Assembly (NCBI RefSeq): GCF_019925205.1
Contig: NC_083567.1
Coordinates: 620,001 to 684,000, forward strand
DNA length: 64,000 nucleotides
Direction of reading: 5' to 3'
Source: Metopolophium dirhodum
Taxonomy: Eukaryota > Arthropoda > Insecta > Hemiptera > Aphididae
How positions within the stretch are numbered: the stretch's first letter is position 1; each line of letters opens with the position of its first letter. Positions 10,553 through 23,730 of the stretch are shown here, one piece after another. A model generated the notes under the pieces. It searched no databases. It was not told where the DNA came from and saw only the letters and a list, made by a program, of their open reading frames with translations. The translations under genes and the position numbers were made by a program.

Positions 10553-13095
10553 TGTTAAAGCCAAAAGATCCGAAAATAATAGAAAAATAAATAGTTAAAT
10601 GCACACAATGTAATTTAATGGATTTATCCTAAGTAGTATTAGCCGAATTTATAGCCAAACGAAATTGTTATTAGACCAACAGAGACAAAAACACAATCTA
10701 CGAGGCATTATAGCCTTCAGACGCTACTGATAACACATCGCCAAGATATATTGGGTAATACTGAATTGGTTCTCGGGTCGAATAAAGTGTACGAATTGGT
10801 TACCGATAACAATTACTACTCATTCGAATTGGCTCTCATATTATAATGTTGACATCGGTAATCGTTTGATATTTTATTAGGTTGTACGATGTTTGGGAAA
10901 CTTTTTAAATACGATATATCTAATAGATTGCTGAAAAGGAAAAGTTTATTGGTGAAAAATGAAAATATTTAAAAAATCTTTGATAGTCGAGAACCAGATT
11001 GTTATCGCGAGACGATATTTTGATATCCAAAATAATAATTATAATACGTGATAGTGATTTTAAGACATTTTTTTTCGTTCTGCGAACGCTTTCGGTCGAA
11101 ACAAGAGCGGTAGGGATGACGGACTCTATTTTCAACCGTCCACCTCCCACCGTCAAGGCTGATCCACGACTGTCGGCTGGCTAGGTTCGTACGGTATTAT
11201 ATAGTACGAAGACGATATTATATCCATCGGCTTAAATAATAACGTTCGGGTTGACGGAATAATTGATTCCGAACGGCTCGCACGCTATATACATTGTACG
11301 CGATGATAATAATGTGTTATAAGCCTTGTCGATCCAACCAAAATATACGATAAATAACTCGGCGGCGAAAATAAAAAAAAACACACACACTCGCAAGCAT
11401 TTACGCGTATTATTGCGTACGGCGTGTAGGCACGACAACATTTATCGCTCCGGACCGGAAGAATTTATTAGCGGCGCTGCAGCAGCACTCGTCCATCTGA
11501 ATTCGGTGCAGATGACAGAATAATGGACACAATCGACCACGAATAAAAATTAAACACACACACACACACACACATATTTATTTATATTTATATATTATAC
11601 GTTAGTTATATTATTATTATCGTAATATATTATGCGCAGCCGTTCGTTCGTTTCCTATATACGCAGTGTGAAATTCCAATAACGAATGGCACGTTTTTGT
11701 CGAGCATGACATATTTACTGCGAACACGAAATAATACGTGTGTCGTGTACACATATATATAATACACCCGCTCGCATGTCGTTGTTTGTACCTATATAAT
11801 ATATATATAGGTACTATGTGTATTGTAATATGAATTCATATATAATAATATTATTATATTTTTTTGTCATCGTCGTTATTTTAGACGTGGTTTGCGCGCA
11901 TCCAATACACGACTATATCATACTGCAGCATCTCATGTGTTATGCTTGTACCATATTAATATTTTTTTTTCTCAAAGATAAACTCGTAGGTATCAGCTAT
12001 ACATATATAGGCAGCATAAAAATTAATAAAACTCGCACTTATATGGAAGTAAGTGCTTAGCAGTCGAATAAACTTATCCCCAATACAACGCTCGTGTAGT
12101 ATTGCACGGAACTCCGTTTGTTACCTGCATTGGTAGATGTAAGGAACAATCTGCCATCGCCACACGACAAGCGTTATGGTGAAATTTTAAATAGAGAATA
12201 GTTTAAAGAAATTCTAGTATCCTATGCCTATCGACTGGTATAAAAAAAAATGTGTTTGGCAGTTAAAATTTAAAATTTAACGTTTAAGTTGTGTGGTAAC
12301 AATTCATGTAGCCATATAATGCTTAAAAATTAAAATATCGAATAAAAGCTTGCATGGATAATTTTTTTAACTAAAAGTTTGATAATATAGGTTCATTCAC
12401 TCTAATATCAAAACTAACAGCACATTATTCAAATTGTGAACAAAGATTTGATATTTCGTACGTCTGTAAGACGGAGACAATAAACGCATGGGTTCTCACG
12501 TCCTCATAAATCATGTATAGAACACCCGTATTGCTTGTAACAGGTTGTATTTTATTGGACATTTCGTGTAGGGCCCGCAAAAACATTTAGTACAAGGACC
12601 CAACATTTGATGTGTGGGTCTGTACTGGCGTACTGCACATGGTCGTGTACGTAGTAAATCTAGCGCCACGGTCGTGGCGTGAGCTTAGTAAAAAAAAATA
12701 AATAACTGCACAACGGTGTGTGTATAGATGTATAGTATATCAGAGCAGGAGTTCCCTAATTAAACTGTGTAAAATACAGGTAAATTTGTTATACGACATA
12801 ACTAATTTTCTAATGCATCAATTATAATATTGATTAATAACCCCTGGTAAACTCCAAAACATCGAAAATATTGTGTAGAACGTGCTTTTGTAAAAATCAT
12901 CAAAATCGTACGTTTAAAAATTAAGTTATAAATGAAAAAGTGCAAACTTTTTAATGGAAATTTATATTAAATTCAGAATCACGGTAGCCGTAGTCATCGT
13001 TGCATCAGCGTTTCCAATGTTACCAAAAATATCACAGTTTTTATAGATTATTGTGTAAATACTCAATATTTAATAATTATAAAAATTAGTAATAT
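10553..13095. other. AT-rich gene-free stretch
   Basis: No gene is supported. It includes (AC)10 at 11554-11574 and many AT trinucleotide runs. The 80-codon frame at 11818-12060 (plus) is AT-driven. Nothing else is recognisable. Confidence 0.5.
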
Positions 13096-13530
13096 CACAA
13101 CAAAAACCCTTTGTAAACTACGTGTAAAAATAGCTAATTAAAAAAAGTATAAGATCTTTAAGCACCATAAACATGTGTTACCATGAATAAATGCTCGGTG
13201 TATTGAATTTAAGTAAACTTATTTTGTTTCAATAATTTATTTACTTAGCTAGGAATTATTTAGAATAGTAAATAAATATTAATAATAATATTTTTAAAAT
13301 AATAATAAGTTATATTTTAATAGCCATTCGCCATTTAATTATTTTGTTCATTACACATAGTTTCTTAGAAATAATTCCTCGCAAAGTAAATAATTGAAAC
13401 AAAATAAGTTTACTTAAATTCAATATACTAAGCATTTATTCATGATATCACATCTTTATAGTGCTTAAAAATCTTATATTTTTTTTAATTAGCCATTTTT
13501 ACACGTAGTTTACAATGGGTTTTTGTTGTG
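13096..13530. mobile_element. Long inverted repeat, probable fold-back MITE
   Basis: The left arm (13096-13261) and right arm (13370-13530) are reverse complements over about 160 bp with modest divergence. Shared blocks include CACAACAAAAACCC, TGTAAACTACGTGTAAAAAT, AAGCACTATAAA (variant) and AAGTAAACTTATTTTGTTTC. A loop of about 108 bp separates them. No clear target duplication was found next to 13096 and 13530, so the exact ends are uncertain. No coding capacity. Confidence 0.7.
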
Positions 13531-13899
13531 GTAAACCTAATATATTATTATTTATTGTAATAGATTTAATTAACAATATTGCGTTATTATATAAGACTGT
13601 TGACATCGAAAACGTAATCGTATATTCGTATATAATAAACAATAAAAGCCACGTGGTTTGAGTATTAAAATAATGATAAAAAAAAATTAAAAATTTGAAT
13701 TTTCTTTTAAAATTACACAACACTGTGGTAAATTTACCGTTGAGTAGTAAATCAATGTGTCCAGCTATACGCCCACTCGTAGCCGACAGAGTATACTATT
13801 ATATTATATATTATGTACGTCATAATAGGTATACCGTCCGTGCCAATAGTACATTATAACATATACACTGTTCGATAATCCACTTTGACCTAACATGTA

Positions 13900-13900
<1 letters not shown>

Positions 13901-13938
<38 letters not shown>
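13901..13938. repeat. Microsatellite (AC)19
   Basis: Nineteen uninterrupted AC units, the longest dinucleotide run in the window. Confidence 0.97.
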
Positions 13939-13940
<2 letters not shown>

Positions 13941-14080
13941 AGTAATTCGAACATATAGTATGTTGTGAAGAATTTTAAGATGCTTATATAATATTATAGG
14001 TATAACCGCACTCTATTACATTATTAACCACCGGAAATCCTCGAAAGTGCGCGGAATTATTAACGTTACGGCCGCTCTCA

Positions 14081-14368
14081 TTATTGTATATTATACTCAT
14101 AGACATGCTGTACGAGACCGAAGTCCGCATAATATAATATATATATATATATATGTCTACGTCTCCTATATAACGTTGTACACCACAAATTTGTGCCAGT
14201 GTTTAATGGACGTTGAATGAAAAACCCTGCACTGTATTCACCCTGTTGATGCACAGCTGCCAAGCCTTCGTCCTCGTCGCAAAACGCGCCCGGGCTTTCG
14301 ACCAAAGCGAAACGTCCTTTTAACCTGACCGTTTGTGCGTGGCGGATTCCGGGGTTTGAGTATACGGA
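14081..14368 (-). other. Coding-like open frame, possible exon or gene relic
   Basis: The minus frame is open from just after a TAA at 14371-14369 to the stop at 14083-14081. Roughly 14165-14368 has a codon pattern rich in GNN codons and a balanced composition (for example VESPGAFCDEDEGLAAVHQQ). The part below 14165 is TA-microsatellite translation and not credible. There is no ATG in the good part, and splice sites at its edges are weak. The family is not recognised. It may be an exon, a retroposed relic or chance in a GC-rich island. Confidence 0.3.
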
Positions 14369-14404
14369 TTAGACTTTAAGTACGTTTTTACCTGCACGAT
14401 AACC

Positions 14405-17199
14405 TAAAGTATAATATGTAATAATATCAGCGAATATATATATTTATGACGTATCGTCAACTTTGATGTCCCGCACGTACACGGGCGGACAAGAGACGCG
14501 AGAGCAGATCGTTTGGTAAAATATTCCATTTTAATATTCACCAAACGAAAAATTGCAAATTCAAGGATTATAATTATGTAGACGCAATGATTGTACGACG
14601 CGATGTACAGAATCGTATCGTCGAATGACAACGAATCGGCGGAATTTGTGTCACCAAACATCGTTATTCGCTTATTAAAGCATATTATAATACTTAGTTT
14701 TATATTGTGTCGACATTAGTAATATTATTGTATTATATTGATCTGCAGGTGGCGTTATCTCGATAAAGTAGATAACGTAAAGTTAAAACTTATACAATTT
14801 TTTTCATTACCTATTTATTTATATCTCTCCTCGTTACATATACAATTCACTATTTCACCGAAGTTATACTCATCGCCAATTCATTTGGCCTTCAATTAAA
14901 TAATATTAAGTAAACAATATTATATCATCTGCAGCAATTGAATAGATCGTATTATTATTATCATATTATCGGGAGGAAAAAACACGTGACCTTAACCTAA
15001 ATGTTTACGCTATAGCGTGCCATTTGTCGTATATTAATCTATATCTATAATCTATATATATATATTTTATTGTATGATATTATACATATACATACCGATA
15101 ACTGCAACGTGCCCTAAGGATGCGTAAAAAGTACCCACTGATGGGCAATTGACCTGATTTTTACGCAACGATGGCGTATGCCGATAAAAAAAATATATAA
15201 ATAAATAAGGGAAATCACCCCCAAGATGAAAATTGCAACCCTCCTTCGCTGTACGGCAAATTGGTACTTAAAAAAGTGGCTAGCAATACCTATAAAAAAA
15301 AAACAAAAAACGAATAAACCGAAAAACTCGTCGAGAAGGATTTGCATACATTTTTTAATAAAATCATCGCCATAGGGAGATGATCCGTTCTGAACGTCGA
15401 AAAGATTTATTTTTTAATTATTTTTATTATTTTTACATCATTATTGTATAGTGCGTGTGTACTTGTTATACTAAAAACAGTGGGCAATTTTAAATCGTTT
15501 CTATCATATATAATATTATCATAGTATCATTACCTATATAGTCATATGCATTTAATAATTTATTTGTTGCCCACCCAGGCATAACAGTAATTACGTTTTT
15601 TCGGTACCTATTACGCCGTATAATACGGAGAAAAACGTATAAATTATATTATTTTTTAATGGCTCATATACCTACTGATGCAGTAATTATACTAGGTACG
15701 CGTAAAAGGCCGCTACAGTGCACAATAGCAACTGCTAGAAAAGTCCAACGCAGAGTATAAAAATTATCATTTAATAATAATACTAATTATTAAATAATTG
15801 TATAGATTTACGTACCGGCACATCAGTTCTTCGCCTTCAGTTGCAATTTGTGTTGTGTACCACCGAACACACATTTTTATATACGCAACACTCGCGACCG
15901 AGTGCGCTTTTATCGTTATCGCCTCTCGTATGACGATAACAATAATAATATTATATAATATATTGTTATTAAATGCTAGTATAATAGTTGTAGTAGTTTT
16001 TGTAGTCGATAAAAGCTCGTTTTCATTACTCTCGACGAAGCATTTTAATATCCATTTACAGATATGCTCTCTCGCCGGAACGGTTTTACTTCCGCAGCGG
16101 ACGAATGCGCAGATGAAAGCGTACGAGGTATATGGTTTTCTTTTTTCTGTTCGAGTCGACCGCTTAACAATATGAGAACCTTATTAAATTACTTTCTCGC
16201 CACAAAGCCATATTATTACACTCGTGATCGATTATATCGAGTTTCCATACGATATTATTGTTTGGCACAAGGGACGGACAATTTCAACATAACGCGATGG
16301 GAATTCGAGGAAATGTGTGCAAACAATTATACAATCGACTATCATACAGAAACCGCGGAGATGAATCATAGTTGACATATAAGACAAAAATATAACATAG
16401 TGTATTGCATTTAAAATGTCAGGTTTTTTCTTATTAACTTAGATACTATTTAAAAAAGCTAATATACGAGTTACGTACTGCTTAAAAATAAAAAATTAGG
16501 ATTATATAGGTTACCTGTACTGGTGGAAGTAGTTGAGTGGTAGGTAAATAGGGATTTACTCGGAACAATATATTACTCTTTTCATCTGCTAAAAATATTT
16601 ACTTTATCTAATGATGAATGACAATCCTCTACTATAGTAGGGTTTTATAATACATATTGGAACTATTATAATATACAAGACGATATGATATAGTGTTACA
16701 CTAGGTATATAACAATAATGAGACATAGTTAATGCGAGAAAATGTCAATTTTTACTGTATTGAATAATTCTGAGAATTTCCGGGGTATCAACCCTATTTC
16801 GTTACGTTTTATACGGAAGGAAAACAAGTACAAACGGTTTTTAAACAAAGAACAGGCGAAAGATGGGACACGTGTGTAAAATATAATATTGTATAAGTGA
16901 CACTACAGGTGAGAAAATTACTAATAAAAGATGAGAACCTGCAGCTTTAAATTTAACCTCGTTCACAAAGGTGACAAATATGGGATGGTTTCGTAGAAAA
17001 TCCAAGGAAGTACTTAGGTCTTTAACGGTGTCAAGCTTTTAAAGTGTAACGGTGAGAAAAAAGCCAAATAGGTCGACTATAATATAGTAATATAATAATA
17101 ATTATTATTATTGCGGGTCACGTTTCGACTTTCAGTTGTACGATGTAGTTATAACTTCGAAAATAACATTTCAACCATATATAACGTAAACACCATCAT
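14405..17199. other. AT-rich gene-free stretch
   Basis: No supported gene. At 16063-16128 (plus) a 66-nt open segment lies between a fair acceptor (CCATTTACAG) and a GAG/GTATAT donor and could be a small exon. The evidence is splice-site pattern only. Confidence 0.4.
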
Positions 17200-17219
17200 G
17201 GTTAGGTAAGGTTAGGTTA
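17200..17219 (+). repeat. Short interstitial TTAGG-type run
   Basis: GGTTAGGTAAGGTTAGGTTA carries three imperfect units of the insect telomere repeat TTAGG. See also 17727-17743. Confidence 0.45.
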
Positions 17220-17726
17220 CACCTGTATGGTTCTTGAAGATCTATCGAGAGTCACGTATACGCCGATCAAGCTCACCCATAATCGTGCATATATAGATAC
17301 GACCCAAATAATTTTGCAAAAAGCTATATAGCTATAATAAATATGAATGCGCAAGGGTGCCCGTATAGGGTAATATTTTGGGGAGGGGGGGGGGGACAAA
17401 ATTAAACTAGATTCCAAAACCTATTTATAGTATATTATAGATACTATGTTAGTATTTCTTGAAAGTGTTAAGTATTAAGCAAAAGTCTATAATATAGTAT
17501 CAAATATGAAATAAGTATATATATTCAAAGCATACATCGATTTTGTTTGCACATTTTATTATTTTCCAGTGTGCGAGCGTATGTACGCACGAGAAGATGG
17601 ACTAAGATCATACTATCGGTGGAATCGTAGCTCGAAATAATGACATTTATATATTTCTCGCTTATGTCATACAGTAAGAGTATAATATTATAATAGAGTG
17701 TGTGTATATATGGCTGGTTTTCTGGG
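17220..17726. other. AT-rich gene-free stretch
   Basis: Contains an 11-G run at 17385-17395. No gene signal. Confidence 0.5.
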
Positions 17727-17743
17727 TTAGGTTAGGTTAGGTT
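17727..17743 (+). repeat. Interstitial (TTAGG)3
   Basis: Three perfect TTAGG units followed by TT. Such short runs arise easily, so telomeric origin is only a possibility. Confidence 0.5.
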
Positions 17744-17909
17744 CTGGTTCTCGCGAATTATTGCGGTATAAGAGTTAATAATATAATATATGTATATCGA
17801 TGTGCAGCAGGTAACCGCGAAAACCGTATCCTAACCTCGCAGTATATAAATGCATAATAATATTATACATATACGTAGTATTATACCATAATATACCTAT
17901 GCGTATAGT

Positions 17910-18143
17910 CTAGTGATAAATTTTAATCCGCTGGCGACCGAACGCCACCCGGACACCACTGGCCCGCCAGTTTTCTATAATCTTCGCAGAGACCGCCGAG
18001 ACTTTGCGTGTTCTTCTGCGTATTACGTTCGGCGAAACGTGCTTGTACAACTCCGCGGCCTCGCCCGCCCCTCGGAGATCGTGCGAACCGCCCCACGTGT
18101 GTAATCGATGACCGACCCCTGTTTTCCTATTATTGTACGACAC
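17910..18143 (-). other. Coding-like open frame in a CpG-rich island
   Basis: The 77-codon minus frame lacks an ATG. Its central part (about 17913-18090) has GNN-rich codons and varied composition, with pieces such as GAGEAAELYKHVSPNVIRRR, and it ends in TAG at 17910. The plus strand is also open over much of the same DNA, which is common in CpG-rich islands and weakens the case. No family recognised. Confidence 0.22.
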
Positions 18144-18164
18144 GACAATACATATTATATATAT

Positions 18165-18262
18165 AAAGAGAGAGAGAGAGAAAGAGAGAGAGAGCTAGAA
18201 ATAGATAGAGAGTGAGTGAGTGAAAGGGGGAGAGGGTGGAGAGAGTGAGGGAGACAGGTTGT
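18165..18262. repeat. GA-rich purine tract with (AG)n core
   Basis: An (AG)n core at 18167-18194 is followed by interrupted GAGT/GAGG repeats. It lies right beside the CpG-rich island at 17910-18143. Confidence 0.85.
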
Positions 18263-19999
18263 GGGAGTCCTGAAAGTAAGTTATCATCTTTCGCCATATA
18301 CGATTATAAATATAATATATATTATATGATAAATGAAGACCACGTGTGTACCTATAATATGTGTACTGCGTGCAGCAGGTATTATTGTATAACGATGAAG
18401 TAGAGGGGTGTAACGTGTCTGCACTACACTGACTGCCGTGGCTGTATAGTCGATATATGTGAAGTACTAAAATAACAAGTTTTTCGCGGTTATGTAGGTT
18501 TATATCCGTTTAACATAATCCACGAGTTGATGTACTTACCACGCCGCAGTGGTCTGACTAGGATTATTGTAAGGGAGGTGTTAATTATAAATATTGCGTA
18601 GGATGGTATACAATATACATATAAACCGTAACTTTAGCTTTCATTAACAAAACTATGTGTGCATATTATGTCCGTTATGATCAATAGATAGTGATAATAA
18701 TAAATAATCATACAATTGAAATAACATTTTAAAGGTCATTTAATGCAATAAATTGATTTGATATGGCGTGGCTCTAGAGACTAGATAGGTGCCATAACTC
18801 CAAACACCACACCCACCACCACCCCCCCCCCCCCGATATTTGTATACGCTACTGTTATCGGCGGGTATTATATTATCTTGGGGCTCAAAAACGTGTTCAA
18901 TAAATAAACAAATCGTACGACAACCCGGAATCATGACTAAGATCACGAAAACGAAATGGTTGAAAACGACGGTACTCATCATGCTCAAATTGTTAATAAG
19001 TTTTTGGTAATAAATCATGAAGTAAAAATGAAATAATGTAAACGTTATTCGTTAAAATAAAAATAATAATAAAGATTTTACAATAATTATTGCGATACTA
19101 TGTAAAATATAATATAATACTATACAAACGGGGTTAATCAAAAGTAATTAAAAATTTCTTTTTTTTACCTTACATTGAATAATATGAGTAGTATCTTTCT
19201 TCGTTTCGATTCATTATTAAAACCGACGTCGGCAATTGCAGTATTCTTAATTGAATATCAATTTTTAATTTTGTAAGTCACCAACAACTGTAATCGTTCA
19301 ATAAAAGATTAATAATAAAAAAAAAAATTCTTAGTTATACCTTTGCTAAATTCTAATAATAATAATAAAATATAGAGATCGATTTACATTACTACGCCAC
19401 CCTTGAGAAACTTTTCCAAGGTAATTGCAGTAATATAACTACTTCACCATTGTGTATTAATTGTTGACTTGCATTTGCAATTTACCTATAATATTTTGGT
19501 ATGTTTTATGTTGCGTACAGTTATGCGTGTGACGCCATGTGGACTTTCACCAGTCGTCCTAAGTACGAGGTTTGTTGTTTATTGTCACATATATATTTGT
19601 TACTATTATCTCAAAACCCAAGAAAAGTTAAGACATAATATCAAAAACGGTTTCGATCCCTGGTATTTTCGTCCGAAATTTCATTTTGACGTCGAAAATA
19701 AAGTAGTATAAACTTTTCCACTTTGGCCCCACAGATATTAGGTGCAGAGCGTATACTACAATATTATACATATATATATATATATATGTATGTGTGTGTA
19801 TAGCCGTATAAAATATAATTTAATAGTATTGCACTATTACACAGTTGTCGCCTGTGGCCGGGATCGGATTTTCGTCGATCGAACACCCCCCACTCCCTCC
19901 CCTCTACGCTAAGTGTAGGGCATATATAGAGTCTGTCATAAAAGAGGGGACCACCGAGAGAGAGCCGTGAATAACGCGCGAACAACAGGCGAAGACCGC
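18263..19999. other. AT-rich gene-free stretch
   Basis: Holds a (C)13 run at 18822-18834 and AT trinucleotide runs. No gene, RNA or element with recognisable ends. Confidence 0.5.
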
Positions 20000-21060
20000 T
20001 CGCGTAATACGCGACTTGTCCGACTGCGGACTTGTATCTCTTCATTTATACCACCGCGGCCGATTGGCGTAGAGGGCGAGTGAGTTTTTGCTTTTATATC
20101 CGAGTGCCGTGGCGGTGTGGTTATTATTGTTATGGGGTTTCTCTCTGTTGCCGAAGAGATAAAAGCAGCGCGGACGAGAAGGAATTCGTCGAGGGTGTGG
20201 GGTATAGGAAGAAACGGCAACGAGAAAACGCGTGAGTGAGAGAGGGGTAGAGAGATGGGGGGAGAGTGAGGGGAGGAAGGGTGAGAGAGAGAGTAGAAAA
20301 AAAAACATCCATCGAAATCGTTAATATTAATACAAAAAGAGAGCGGGAGAGGTTTTACGAACAATATTCGTCCGTGATGCCATTAGGGCCACCCGCCGCC
20401 GCGGCCGGAATCATTTTCCCCATTGACAGAAGATCCCGGACTAATAACCGACCCCAAACGCGGCGCGGCCTTATGATTTCTTCGGCTACCCCCCGCCCAC
20501 CACCCTTCGCCGGTTGCGTTATTTTTTCCGCCAAAAACATATAAACATATTTCAACATTACCGCTAATGTGGTGATAATGGCGCCTTCGGCTCCGCAGAC
20601 CGGCTATAACTAATAATATCGAAGATGTATTTATATATACGAGAACATAGCGCTTTCTCTCTCGTCCCCCCCACTTTCCTTCGCACTCGCCCTCGATCGC
20701 CGCACGTCTCCCTCTGCCGTAGTAATGCGTGCTCGGCAACTGCGGCACAAATATAATATAATATACAATGTGTATGTATATATATATATATGTACATAGC
20801 ACGAAACGGGATGCGGTCCAACTTATTAGCCCATTATCGTCGCCAAGATATATTTCATATTTATAATCATAATAATAATAATAATTATTATTATTATTAT
20901 TACCATCGTCGTCGTCGTCGTCGTTATATTATTATTATACACGATTATTGGCGACTGATTCCGGAATCAAACGCGCGAATCTCGGAGAGATCATCGCCTT
21001 CCGATAGATATATATATAAACACGTGTGGACGGAACGATGACCCCATAGTGCAGCAGCAG
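20000..21060. promoter_or_regulatory. CpG- and purine-rich island, possible promoter or 5' exon region
   Basis: This block is much richer in GC and CpG than its flanks. It holds a long GA-rich strand (about 20230-20355), a GCCGCCGCGGCC core near 20393-20404, and a mirror repeat of TAA, TTA and CGT units (20869-20934). A GTGAGT donor-like site follows GAAAACGC near 20231. Open frames exist on both strands, including 92 codons at 20266-20544 (plus) without an ATG start, and none is recognised. In genomes that keep CpG such islands can be promoters, but no TATA or initiator pair was convincing. Confidence 0.25.
20869..20934. repeat. Compound trinucleotide repeat with inverted (TAA)n/(TTA)n
   Basis: ATA units run directly into ATT units, forming a self-complementary hairpin, followed by (CGT)n and more TTA units. 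Confidence 0.85.
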
Positions 21061-21736
21061 CCGTCTGCATTCTACGTACGTATTAAGCATACACATCACT
21101 ATGTATTATTATTATCATAACGGACCGTGTGACAAAAATAACTGTGTACAAATGTATAATAATAATAATAATAATAATATGTACAAGCTGGATTGGGGTG
21201 GTCCGTAAAAGTATAGCATTATACAAACGCCGCGCAAAACTTGGTGCGCGTATGGCGTCCACGTCGTTACAATATTAGCCGAGTATTATTTTTTCGTCCC
21301 ACAGAGAAGACAACATTTGCATTCAAATTTTATTCGTATAAAATATCATCTATATATATATGTATTCGTTTATATAGATAGATGTGCATGTGCATGTGTA
21401 TATAAATATTTGAGGTAATCCGAGTCGTCAAAAATACTATATTATCAAATGAAAATGTTTTCTTTTTCGACTCGCCGACGATCGAGCCGAAAATTGTTTC
21501 GCGAGACGAGTCTAATAAACTAGACCCGAAATTATTATTATGACGTTTATACGATTATTTTAACAAAATATTTGCTTTGATCCTGTTTCAGAAATTACAT
21601 TAACTTGTTTTCATTTTTATTACACAAATCTACATAAATTAAAATAAGTTTTTAAGAACCGACAAAATTAATTTAAGGAGTTTAAAAATAAACAATATCA
21701 TTTTTTGATACAGAGATTAAAAACACAAACAAAAGT
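21061..21736. other. AT-rich stretch before the small ORF
   Basis: Includes (AAT)n at about 21158-21180. A splice acceptor-like TGATCCTGTTTCAG ends at 21591, about 145 nt before the ATG at 21737, and could bound a 5' untranslated exon. Confidence 0.35.
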
Positions 21737-22033
21737 ATGGTTATCGAATTTTTCGACCATTTAACTTCAAAAGTTTCCGAGTTTAATGAAACATGCTATG
21801 ACACCGAAATAACTAACCATAATCATCATTCAAACGTTTCCTTCAAAACTTATCTGAAGAAAATTATAATTATTTTTGCTATATTATTATACCTATTGTG
21901 TAAACGTATACTCTACTTGTATCTAAGTAAATATGTGACACACTTTGTAAACACTCGTATATTTAAACTTTATGATCGTACTTTTAATAAAAATTCCTAT
22001 TTACTGATTAACAAGAAATTATCGCTTAAATAA
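21737..22033 (+). CDS. Possible small single-pass membrane protein, unknown family
   Basis: A 98-codon frame opens with ATG in a good eukaryotic context (A at -3, G at +4). The N-terminal 40 residues are hydrophilic. One strongly hydrophobic stretch follows at about residues 43-64 (IIIIFAILLYLL core), then a basic C-terminus ending in KLSLK. A strong splice acceptor (CCTGTTTCAG) lies about 145 nt upstream, and AATAAA-type signals follow near 22075-22095. No simple repeat drives the frame. The family is not recognised, and AT-rich DNA favours hydrophobic I/L/Y codons, so chance remains possible. Confidence 0.3.
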   Translation: MVIEFFDHLTSKVSEFNETCYDTEITNHNHHSNVSFKTYLKKIIIIFAILLYLLCKRILYLYLSKYVTHFVNTRIFKLYDRTFNKNSYLLINKKLSLK

Positions 22034-22462
22034 ACACACATTTTTACATTCCATGTTACCTAAAAATATTTTTAAAATAAAATAATAATAATAAAAGTAT
22101 TTAACATTAAAAACAGATATAGGTACTGATTTATGCATATGTTTTTAGAAATCTTCGAAAAATCAATCAATATATAATTACAAGTTTTGTGATAAACGCA
22201 CATTTTTTTATTTGTATTAGAAAACGTGGACAATTTGAACAAAGAACCCACCATTGATGACACTTTCGTCTTTTATTTATTTATTTATTTTTTGATTATA
22301 AATGATGATTATCTAGCAGGTGTCTGCACTATTTGTGCTTAATGCGACAATGAGGATGTCCAAGGATGGGTAATGTATAGCTAAGTTTTTAATAAAAACA
22401 CTCATTTAAGAAAAAAATATTTAATTTAAACTTCAAATATTATTGACTTACAACATAAATAT

Positions 22463-22674
22463 TTTTTTTTTATTGATCTTAAGCATCAGCAACTATAGCC
22501 ATTATCATTTTTTGTAAGCTGGTTGCGGTTGGTTGAGGAACACGCGTATGTGAGACGAGGATTAGTAAACTAAAAAGACGGGTGGTTACCCATCCGAGAA
22601 CGTGATGCTGGCCGTTGCTTGACCTCAGAACACGCTAGTGACTAAGGCCAACCGCCGAGCTATACCAGGCCCCA
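22463..22674 (-). mobile_element. 5S rRNA-derived SINE, copy 2 (near full length)
   Basis: On the minus strand it starts at 22674 with GGGGCCTGGTATAGCTCGG. It shows the 5S A box (AAGCAACGGCCAGC) and C box (GGATGGGTAACCACC) and then a non-5S body. It ends near 22480 in GATGCTTAAGATCAATA followed by an A run (22463-22470). The body and tail match copy 3 at 24349-24529, and the 5S part matches copy 1. No clear target duplication was found. Confidence 0.88.
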
Positions 22675-23730
22675 CAGTATATTTTATAGGTTAAAAATTC
22701 CATATTTCGACTAATATTTACGACCAATGCGCGCGATATCAAAGAACTGAAAAAATTTGACTGCTTTGCTTTGCGGCTTGGTTGCCCAGGCTTGAGGCCT
22801 TTACTAGTAGTAGGACGTTTTTGTTTGAGATCAATATTTTATTTAAGCCACGTGACCGAATTCTTCTTTGTGCATTCACACGAATCGGTGTACTGCACGA
22901 CAGTTGAGTGGGTGGAGCGTTTAATAGTTATCGACCAATTGAATTCACGACTGAAAGATACACGCTCTCCGATTGGCTACCATTATTTGAGATAAAAATA
23001 AAAATGTAGTATTATACATTTACATTATTTTAAAACGCATATTAATTGAATATAATACTGTTATTTTCGATTTCCGTAATAATATTTTTGAACCACAACA
23101 GTTTAGTTTCAAAATAATTATTTATAAACGTATAAGAAATATAAATAATAGTTAAAAATCAGAAAAATAAAAATCACAATATTATTTACATATCTATAAC
23201 TCGTCAAAGTTTTATTTAGACGGCTGGCCCGACGCGATACCGTGAAAATTGAACCTAAGAGAGTGCCGTAGTTAAATTGCATATCCATATCGCCGTGTGT
23301 AGTTAATATAAAGCATGGTCATTAATCATTATTTATGACTATTCATAGTTACCAGAATCATAATATAGGTATAATACATTGATTATTTGGACATAATTTT
23401 CAAAATTATATAAACTCTGTGCATACCGCGTACTATAATACTTGTTTATACTTTATACCACTAGTGAATATTTTGTTCAAATTTATCTTACAACATTGAC
23501 TACAGTATTATTATAGGTAGTGTCAACAAATAACGAAATCCATTATATATATTATTATAATGATGATAAAATTAAAATTATAATAAAAATGTTTTACAGT
23601 TATTATGCACTTATAAGTATTTATATAGATCATATAGATGGCTCAAAGATACCCCAACAGTATTGGTCTACTGTTCTACTATTACTAAATGCACACACAA
23701 CCGATTAACCTTCCGAATCTCGATTTTTAT
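22675..23730. other. AT-rich gene-free stretch
   Basis: A 74-codon frame at 22771-22995 (plus) lacks an ATG and any recognisable motif. Nothing else is supported. Confidence 0.45.
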
